NCBI GenBank assembly: GCA_937877075.1
Contig: CALEGD010000025.1
Coordinates: 1-19,416 of the forward strand
Direction: 5' to 3'
From: an uncultured Acholeplasmatales bacterium
GTDB taxonomy: Bacteria > Bacillota_I > Bacilli_A > ML615J-28 > CAG-698
Length of the DNA: 19,416 bases
Part shown: positions 13,906-19,416 of the stretch, piece after piece
Position numbering within the stretch: position 1 is the first letter of the stretch
Layout: each line of letters starts with the position of its first letter
Notes under the pieces: generated by a model
The model's database searches: none
What the model was told of the DNA's origin: nothing
What the model saw: only the letters and a program-made list of their open reading frames with translations
Program-made: the position numbers and the translations under genes

Positions 13906-14781
13906 ATGAGAAAACAGAATTTAGTAGAAAGAATAGTAGAAGGTTCTCTAAAACAAAAAGATTTAACAATAGCTGATTTACCACATTCGAGGAAGCAAAT
14001 CTATGGCCATTTAATAAAACAACGTTTTGGCACTTTGTTTGCAGCAAATTTTTTTAATACAATGTTTTGGATTCCGCTTTTTATTTGGTATTATTTTGCT
14101 GATTTTTACGTTATTGAAAAAATAAAAAGTATATCAGAAATTAATGGTGATTTATTCAATTTGATTTTTCTTGAGTATGGAACTATGATTCCCTTCTTTG
14201 TTTTAGGATGTATTGGTTTATCGGGATTTTATTATATTATTAGAAGAATGTGTTGGGGAGAGGCGGTCAGTATAATTTATGATTTTCGAAAAGGAATAAA
14301 ACAAAGTTGGAAACAATTTGCCTTCCTTGGTATATTTATTGGAATGCTCGTATTCTTGTTCCAATATATCTTTAATTATTATTCTATTCAAGTCTTTGAT
14401 AATTCCACAATTAACATTATCCTTTACGGATTAACAATTATTGTTTTTGTTTTGATTTTAATGATGTTAATATTTATCTTTTCGATGAGTTCTCTTTATC
14501 AGATAAGTAATTTTATGCTAATAAAAGCAAGTTTGCTTTTCACTTTTAAATATTTTCCTAAAAATCTATTGATACTCTTAATTAGCTTGTTTCCTTTTTT
14601 GGTTCCAGTCTTAATTCCAGCTATTATGATTAGGTTTATTGGAATCCTACTCTTATTATTTATAGGAGCAACAAATATTGTAGTTATTTGGACACTATAT
14701 AGCCACAGTATCTTTGATATTCATATTAACAAGAACGATTATCCAAATTATGTTAATAAAGGTCTATATCCATTGGAATAA
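13906..14781 (+). CDS. Polytopic membrane protein, possibly DUF624-like
   Basis: The ATG follows AAGGAA by about 8 bases. The 291-residue protein has a charged N-terminal 45 residues (QNLVERIVEGSLKQKDLTIA) and about six hydrophobic segments (near residues 46-66, 100-122, 142-164, 175-205, 222-243 and 245-265). A loop, RMCWGEAVSIIYDFRKGIKQSWKQF, resembles the loop of DUF624/YesL proteins. These are smaller and often encoded near sugar-uptake genes, as one is at the start of this window. I offer that family only tentatively. It forms a single-gene unit with its own promoter, and ends facing the AraC gene with one shared terminator. No enzymatic motif is visible. Confidence 0.65.
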   Translation: MRKQNLVERIVEGSLKQKDLTIADLPHSRKQIYGHLIKQRFGTLFAANFFNTMFWIPLFIWYYFADFYVIEKIKSISEINGDLFNLIFLEYGTMIPFFVLGCIGLSGFYYIIRRMCWGEAVSIIYDFRKGIKQSWKQFAFLGIFIGMLVFLFQYIFNYYSIQVFDNSTINIILYGLTIIVFVLILMMLIFIFSMSSLYQISNFMLIKASLLFTFKYFPKNLLILLISLFPFLVPVLIPAIMIRFIGILLLLFIGATNIVVIWTLYSHSIFDIHINKNDYPNYVNKGLYPLE

Positions 14782-14783
14782 AA

Positions 14784-14813
14784 CAGCCCGCAATAATGCG
14801 GACTGATTTTTTT
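14784..14813 (+). terminator. Terminator between convergent genes
   Basis: CAG.CCGCA and TGCGG.CTG (14784-14805) pair with one C/A mismatch around ATAA, followed by ATTTTTTT. It ends the membrane protein gene. A short A run before the stem may let it also serve the AraC gene from the other side. Confidence 0.7.
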
Positions 14814-14817
14814 GTAA

Positions 14818-15648
14818 TTAGATTTTGATTTTTTTATATTGTGTAGGGCTTACTCCGAAATAGGCCTTAAAGCATTTAGAAAAGTATTTCGCATCATTGA
14901 AAGAAAAATTCATTGCAATATTTGAGATTGAAAAATTTGTTGTAATAATTAGACTGGCCGCAAGTTCAAGTTTACGGTTATTTGCATACTTGATGGGCGA
15001 AATTTGGTAGTTCTCTTTAAATACTCTTTCGATATGGGATTTACTTATGTTTAATGCTTTTTCAAGAGATAATAGATTTAAATTTTCATAAATATTATCA
15101 TCTATACAAGCTTTAATTTTTTCGGCTAAACCAAGTAAGTTTGGATTTTCTTTATAATTTAAGGAATGTAGTTTTTGAACTAGTTTCAATAAGAGATGTG
15201 TCAATAAATCAAAATTTTCTCCCGGAAAATCAATAATTTGATGTATTTCTATAAAAATGTCTTCAACATCAACATTTCTAATAATAACACTGTCGCTCAT
15301 CTTGTAACTTGCAAGCAAATTATCAATGAAGTTTCCACTTACGACTATAAATGCTTTCTCGTAGGGCTCATCCTTATCTGCATAATAAATATGCGGCTGT
15401 AATCGATTCAGAAAAAAGCAATCGCCCTCCTTAACTTCATATTTTTTGGTAGGGGTTTCGATATAGCCCTTACCTTTTATAACATATTCGAAATTATAAC
15501 GATCCCAAAGATTATGTTTTGAAATATTGTGAGTAATAAAGTAATTTGGATTAGGGTAAGTAATACCGGCCAAATAAAAGTTTAGAAAGTCGTTTGACCG
15601 GCCGACATTGTAACAAATTATTTTTTCGCCTGATTTGTTATAATACAT
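14818..15648 (-). CDS. AraC-family transcriptional regulator
   Basis: The 276-residue protein starts at ATG 15648, 5 bases after AAAGGAG. The N-terminal part (about residues 35-115) is a cupin-like sugar-sensing domain: YVIKGKGYIET, YEVKEGDCFFLNRLQPHIYY. The C-terminal 100 residues have two helix-turn-helix units: LSLEKALNISKSHIERVFKE and ISNIAMNFSFNDAKYFSKCF, followed by FGVSPTQYKK, the classic AraC signature. It is transcribed away from the GH43 gene. Such pairs usually work as sugar-responsive activators of the neighbouring hydrolase genes. A 9-bp palindrome next to its own promoter suggests autoregulation. The effector cannot be read from the sequence; a plant-wall oligosaccharide is a guess from the neighbours. 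Confidence 0.9.
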   Translation of the reverse strand: MYYNKSGEKIICYNVGRSNDFLNFYLAGITYPNPNYFITHNISKHNLWDRYNFEYVIKGKGYIETPTKKYEVKEGDCFFLNRLQPHIYYADKDEPYEKAFIVVSGNFIDNLLASYKMSDSVIIRNVDVEDIFIEIHQIIDFPGENFDLLTHLLLKLVQKLHSLNYKENPNLLGLAEKIKACIDDNIYENLNLLSLEKALNISKSHIERVFKENYQISPIKYANNRKLELAASLIITTNFSISNIAMNFSFNDAKYFSKCFKAYFGVSPTQYKKIKI

Positions 15649-15665
15649 AATTACTCCTTTTTTTT

Positions 15666-15694
15666 ATAATAACATGCGAAAAAAAAATTGTCAA
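15666..15694 (-). promoter_or_regulatory. Sigma-A promoter of the AraC-family gene
   Basis: On the minus strand a perfect TTGACA (15694-15689), a 17-base spacer and TATTAT (15671-15666) form a near-consensus promoter. The start codon lies 17 bases further on, so the leader is very short but contains the Shine-Dalgarno site. Confidence 0.75.
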
Positions 15695-15697
15695 TTA

Positions 15698-15720
15698 TTT
15701 CATCCATAATTTGGATGAAA
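15698..15720. promoter_or_regulatory. Palindromic operator candidate in the divergent region
   Basis: TTTCATCCA and TGGATGAAA are perfect 9-bp arms around TAATT. The site lies 4 bases upstream of the -35 box of the AraC promoter and about 58 bases upstream of the GH43 -35 box. That position suits regulation of the AraC gene, and possibly of both directions. Confidence 0.55.
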
Positions 15721-15777
15721 ATTGATAATTAATATAAAAAATGAGAATATATTCCACCTTTTCGGTAATTTTTAATG

Positions 15778-15806
15778 TTTACTGTAATCCGATATCTTTA
15801 TATAAT
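15778..15806 (+). promoter_or_regulatory. Promoter of the GH43 lipoprotein operon
   Basis: A perfect TATAAT (15801-15806) lies 17 bases after TTTACT (15778-15783, four of six matches to TTGACA). The weak -35 would suit activation by the AraC-type protein. The start codon is 78 bases past the -10 box. Confidence 0.65.
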
Positions 15807-15828
15807 GTAATTAAAGGATTCGTTCAGA

Positions 15829-15842
15829 TGAAAACGCTTCTA
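15829..15842 (+). promoter_or_regulatory. cre-like catabolite control site in the GH43 leader
   Basis: TGAAAACGCTTCTA matches the cre consensus TGNAANCGNWNNCA except for one base. It lies about 15 bases after the expected transcription start, where CcpA could block elongation. A similar site sits at the GPH symporter promoter. Confidence 0.45.
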
Positions 15843-15883
15843 TTTGTCTTGGCATTCGGTCATAAAAAAATTTGGAGGAGAAG

Positions 15884-17563
15884 ATGAAAGTGAATAGTGA
15901 GAAGATTAATAAATCTTTAATTTTATTATTAATATTGTTTTTATCAATTTTTTTAATTTCCTGTAAAAAAGCAGAAATTGAATTGGCCTATTTTAGTGGG
16001 ATAGCTGAAAACGGGTTATATAATGAAAACTTGTTTTATAGAAATGATTTAGAAGTACGCTCAGCAGATCCGCAATGCATCTACATTACGGAAGGCGAAG
16101 ATGAGGGGTGGTATTATTTATATGCTACAAGTGATCTCTTGGGATGTAAAGGAATTATGGCTTGGAAATCAAAAGACCTTACAAATTGGGAAGTTGTAGG
16201 AGTAGTATTTGAACCGGAAGATAATTCTTGGTCAGTGGCAAATATTTGGGCTCCGGAAGTTATTTATGATGATGGAGTTTATTATTTGTTTTATAGTGCT
16301 ACTAATAGTAATACTAAAGCAGGATACTATAATACAAAATATCTGGGATTGGCTTCTTCAGATAGTCCAAGCGGCCCCTTTAAGCAATGGACAGGAACAA
16401 ATCAAAACAATACTACAATTACAATTGGCGACCCTATTTTTGTTCTAGAAAACATTGGTCTTGACCACGAACTATATAAAGCAGGAAGAAGTTTTATTGA
16501 TGTTAGTCCCTTCATTGATCCGGTTACAAACGAGAAGTATTTATATTTTACTCAAAATCGAAATGTTGATAAGACAAGTAGACTTTGGGGAATGAAAATG
16601 AAAGATTGGGCAACACCCGACTATTCAACTGTAAAGGTGCTGACAGAAGTTAATAAGGTAAGCACTAATGGTCAAGAGTATACGGAAGTAGAAGAAGGAA
16701 TAATTAATGAAGCCCCACAGATGCTTTATCGGGACGGGGTGTATTATCTAACTTATTCAATTGATTCTGCGACTTCAAAAACCTATTCGGTTTACCAAGC
16801 AATTTCCGATTCTCCCTTAGGTGATTTTCGTAAATTATCACTTGAAGAAGGGGGATTGGTTCTTGGAGCTGAAATGAGTTGGGATCATGTGTCGGGTAGT
16901 GGTCACCATTGTTTTGTACAGAGAAACGATGAATTATGGATTGTTTATCATCAACATCTTGAGCGCAATTATGGCAATACCTTAGAAAGAGGAATAGCTA
17001 CTGATAAGGTATTTTGGGTTGAAAACGAAAATGAACTATTTACATTATATGCTAATGGACCGACATATTCCTTGCAACCTAAAATCAGTAGTTTTACCGG
17101 TTATGAAAATATTGCTGGATTAGCTAATATCGAGGCTACTAATACTCTTGAAACTTCAAGTACCAAATATTTAAACGATGGCCTTTTTCAATTGCATGAA
17201 TTCGGAAACGTGCATGAGTTTGAATTTAACACCTCTACAGTTATTAAGTTAAATTTCGATGATTATCGCACAATCAAAGCATTAATGGTTTATAACAGTT
17301 ATGATTACGACAAGTCTTTTGTTCGAGTTGATCGAGTTGAATTTTCTTTTAAATCCAACAAGACAAAAGGAATAGCTTTTATTAATATTATGGAATTTGA
17401 CTGGGATTTATATGTGAACGCAGATGAGGAAATGATGCGACCCGGCGGTTCAGTAATTGCAGAGTTTAATGAATTCTTAGTTAATTCCATTACTATTTAT
17501 GTCAGCGCACCTGTGGGCTCTGATGTTGCAGCAATATCAGATATAGTAGTACTGGGAAAATAG
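15884..17563 (+). CDS. GH43-family glycoside hydrolase, lipoprotein
   Basis: The ATG at 15884 follows GGAGGAG by 3-5 bases; an in-frame TTG at 15872 overlaps that site and is rejected. The 559-residue product has a lipoprotein signal (hydrophobic run, then LISC with Cys27). The catalytic five-bladed propeller covers about residues 55-395. It shows the three acids expected of GH43: Asp62 in ADPQCIYI (base), Asp206 in FIDVSPFIDP (pKa modulator) and Glu276 in INEAPQMLY (acid). ANIWAPEVIYDDGVYYLFYS is a typical blade. The last 160 residues look like a beta-sandwich carbohydrate-binding or discoidin-like module. GH43 enzymes cut arabinan, xylan or their side chains. Anchored outside the cell, it would release oligosaccharides for an importer such as the GPH symporter. 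The substrate is not decidable from sequence alone. Confidence 0.88.
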   Translation: MKVNSEKINKSLILLLILFLSIFLISCKKAEIELAYFSGIAENGLYNENLFYRNDLEVRSADPQCIYITEGEDEGWYYLYATSDLLGCKGIMAWKSKDLTNWEVVGVVFEPEDNSWSVANIWAPEVIYDDGVYYLFYSATNSNTKAGYYNTKYLGLASSDSPSGPFKQWTGTNQNNTTITIGDPIFVLENIGLDHELYKAGRSFIDVSPFIDPVTNEKYLYFTQNRNVDKTSRLWGMKMKDWATPDYSTVKVLTEVNKVSTNGQEYTEVEEGIINEAPQMLYRDGVYYLTYSIDSATSKTYSVYQAISDSPLGDFRKLSLEEGGLVLGAEMSWDHVSGSGHHCFVQRNDELWIVYHQHLERNYGNTLERGIATDKVFWVENENELFTLYANGPTYSLQPKISSFTGYENIAGLANIEATNTLETSSTKYLNDGLFQLHEFGNVHEFEFNTSTVIKLNFDDYRTIKALMVYNSYDYDKSFVRVDRVEFSFKSNKTKGIAFINIMEFDWDLYVNADEEMMRPGGSVIAEFNEFLVNSITIYVSAPVGSDVAAISDIVVLGK

Positions 17564-17572
17564 GAGAAGAGA

Positions 17573-19416
17573 ATGAAAAAAATATATTTATTTCTGATAG
17601 TTTCTATTTTTATAGCATTAAGCGGCTGTGCAAATGAAAATGATTTAGCCGGATTGACTGAATATCAAGTGCCGGATTTTTCAGAGGAAAACGAATGGGA
17701 CTTCCCAGAAAATGATCCTGAAATTAAAATTGACGGTGTTATGGATGAAGAAATTTGGGATCAAGTATCTGGAAATGAACTAGTTTTTGAATCCAAGGTT
17801 TCCGAAGATATTAAGATGAGCACGGTTGCTTATCTTGGAGAACTCGGAGTTTATTTCGGAATTGTTGTAAAAGACTCAGCAGTTTATTATAATTCAGATC
17901 GTCGAGCATCAAAAAACTCTGGCGCTGAGATATATGTAAATGAATTTGGGAAATACATAAATGATAATTATACTTTCAGTTTTCGTCTTGTTCCTACCGG
18001 AATTGATGGCGAGATTGCCACAGAAACCTATATCTACGATCAAAATGGTGAAGCTACGTCTTGGATTGCTAGTTATAAAGCAGCTTCAACCGTTCAAGGA
18101 CTAATTAATACAAGCCTTTGTGAGGGATATTCCATTGAACTGTTTATTCCTTATAAGACTTTAAATATTAATGAACCTTGCGATTATATACAATATTTTC
18201 CGGCTTTTAATCGTGTGGAATCTGACAGTTCTGAAAGTGAAAGAACTTGGACGGGATATCCGGGTTGTAAAACACAATTTCCCTATTCATGGATTATAGT
18301 AAGTAATGAAAAAATTGAAAATCGCTTCGAGATTCCAGTAAAAAGAACGATCGATTCATATATGCAAATAGACGGTGTTTTGGATGAAGCGGAATGGGTA
18401 AATACTTACCGCTATCAGATTATAGAAAATAATGTCACTGTAACAACCGAAATGAAAACTCATTTTGGTCAAAAAGGAATATATCTTGGTTTTATTGTAG
18501 ATGAAAAAAAACCTCAAATTATTAGCACAGAAAAAGATAATAATCACGGAGCTGGAATTGTATTTTTTCTTACCAATGGAAGATTTAGTATTCGAACCAG
18601 CTGGCAAATCAGAGTTTTTGCCGACGGTTATTACCGAGTGGGTAGGTATAGTGGTGTTTCCGCTAATAAATGGTATACCCCTGATGCTACAACTCATCTC
18701 AATTTAGAAACAAAATCAGTAATGACAAATGATAATTATTCTTTAGAAATTTTTCTCCCCTATCAGGAAATTGGTTTAAATGAGAAACCGGAAAATATTA
18801 CTATTCTCCCTGGAACATTTGGAAGAAAAGCCGATGGTGAATATGCGGAAAGATATGGGCATCTTCTAACGGGCGACGGAACAATGGATTTGAATAATTA
18901 TCTTGTTTTAAGTGAGGAAAAGGTAGCAACCAAAAATATTTATATGGATGAAATAATTTTAGTAGATGATGCAAACGAAGAAGGATATTATGAAAAAACC
19001 TTCTCTGCATTTTTAGACAATAAATCACTCAACCCGCTTTTGGGATTAAAGTTTAGTGAAAACATTAACGCTTATATTAAAGACAATCAAGATGGTTCTT
19101 ATACTTTAAGTATTCCAAAGGAACTTGTAAAGGAGCAAATTCTAATTTGCAAAGCTATGATTGGGAAAATTGAAAAAGAATTTTTTATTCAACAAAAAAG
19201 CGAGAATAAAGGAATTATTGTTGACGGTTTATTAGATGATGAGCAATGGGTTCGTAACGGTTATTCTTATTATGCCACTGAAGCAGATAATACTGTAGAG
19301 GTTGAAACCATTAGTTATTTACACCAGGAGGGTATTTATTTGGGATTCATCGTTAATGATTCAAATGCAAAAATTATTTCTTCTTCACCAAATGAAAATC
19401 ATGGTAGTGGAATTTC
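17573..19416 (+). CDS. Lipoprotein with three CBM9-like repeats (partial, runs off the window)
   Basis: The ATG lies 9 bases after the GH43 stop, and the GGAG Shine-Dalgarno overlaps that stop, so the two genes form one operon. The frame is open to the window end (614 codons). A lipoprotein signal ends in LSGC (Cys19). Three repeats start with the CBM9/DOMON-like motif: IDGVMDEEIWDQ (residue 53), IDGVLDEAEWVN (about 266) and VDGLLDDEQWVR (about 550). Repeats 2 and 3 are alike further on (GIYLGFIV, then IIS and NNHGAG versus NENHGSG). Such modules bind the ends of xylan- or arabinan-type chains or serve as surface attachment parts. No catalytic domain is visible in the part seen; one could lie beyond the end. 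It probably holds substrate near the GH43 lipoprotein. Confidence 0.8.
   Translation, partial: MKKIYLFLIVSIFIALSGCANENDLAGLTEYQVPDFSEENEWDFPENDPEIKIDGVMDEEIWDQVSGNELVFESKVSEDIKMSTVAYLGELGVYFGIVVKDSAVYYNSDRRASKNSGAEIYVNEFGKYINDNYTFSFRLVPTGIDGEIATETYIYDQNGEATSWIASYKAASTVQGLINTSLCEGYSIELFIPYKTLNINEPCDYIQYFPAFNRVESDSSESERTWTGYPGCKTQFPYSWIIVSNEKIENRFEIPVKRTIDSYMQIDGVLDEAEWVNTYRYQIIENNVTVTTEMKTHFGQKGIYLGFIVDEKKPQIISTEKDNNHGAGIVFFLTNGRFSIRTSWQIRVFADGYYRVGRYSGVSANKWYTPDATTHLNLETKSVMTNDNYSLEIFLPYQEIGLNEKPENITILPGTFGRKADGEYAERYGHLLTGDGTMDLNNYLVLSEEKVATKNIYMDEIILVDDANEEGYYEKTFSAFLDNKSLNPLLGLKFSENINAYIKDNQDGSYTLSIPKELVKEQILICKAMIGKIEKEFFIQQKSENKGIIVDGLLDDEQWVRNGYSYYATEADNTVEVETISYLHQEGIYLGFIVNDSNAKIISSSPNENHGSGI

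Noticed and set aside
18356..18697. Minus-strand open frame of 113 codons inside the CBM9-like lipoprotein gene
   Set aside because: The plus-strand frame is continuous through it and carries the repeat motifs; the minus frame has no start signals or family features.

Overview
The window is AT-rich, low-GC DNA with strong Shine-Dalgarno sites (AAGGAG, GGAGG), sigma-A promoters often of the extended -10 type (TGnTATAAT), hairpin-plus-T terminators and TGA read as stop. Together with DegV, DUF624, GPH and GH43 proteins, lipoprotein signals and an LPxTG-type C-terminus, this points to the Bacillota, possibly near the Erysipelotrichia or Haloplasma/Izemoplasma side. The exact lineage is a guess.

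Region A (1-4060) is a tightly packed plus-strand run: the end of a sugar ABC permease, an LPQTG-ended surface protein, a DUF624 membrane protein, a long class I mannose-6-phosphate isomerase and a membrane-anchored SGNH hydrolase. It reads as a sugar uptake and processing operon. DegV follows (4323-5195) with its own promoter and terminator.

Region B (about 5220-10330) is decayed accessory DNA. It holds the 3' end of a second degV, an 808-nt group II intron without an ORF inserted just after that gene's terminator, a short orphan reverse-transcriptase fragment, a broken secreted-protein gene, an ABC-FtsX transporter gene split at the H-loop, and minus-strand gene scraps.

Region C (10354-12082) is an intact minus-strand GPH-family sugar symporter with a terminator, a promoter and a cre-like site.

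Region D (about 12120-13800) is a second wreck. It has a gene end with terminator, a 5' fragment of a second copy of the same group II intron directly after that terminator, a permease fragment abutting it, an ABC ATPase N-terminus fused in frame to an IS1595-type transposase C-terminus, and five 22-bp repeats resembling an IS21-type end.

Region E (13800-19416) is again orderly. A membrane protein converges on an AraC-type regulator. The regulator is divergent from a GH43 lipoprotein and a lipoprotein with three CBM9-like repeats that runs off the window. The GH43 enzyme, the CBM9-like lipoprotein, the AraC regulator and the GPH symporter would make a plausible plant-polysaccharide (arabinan/xylan-like) use set under carbon-catabolite control. 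That pathway link is inference.

I saw no tRNA, rRNA or CRISPR array. The most unusual material is in the two wrecked zones: paired group II intron copies at terminators with a covarying helix, the ATPase-transposase chimera, the ATPase split at its H-loop and the regular 22-bp repeat block.
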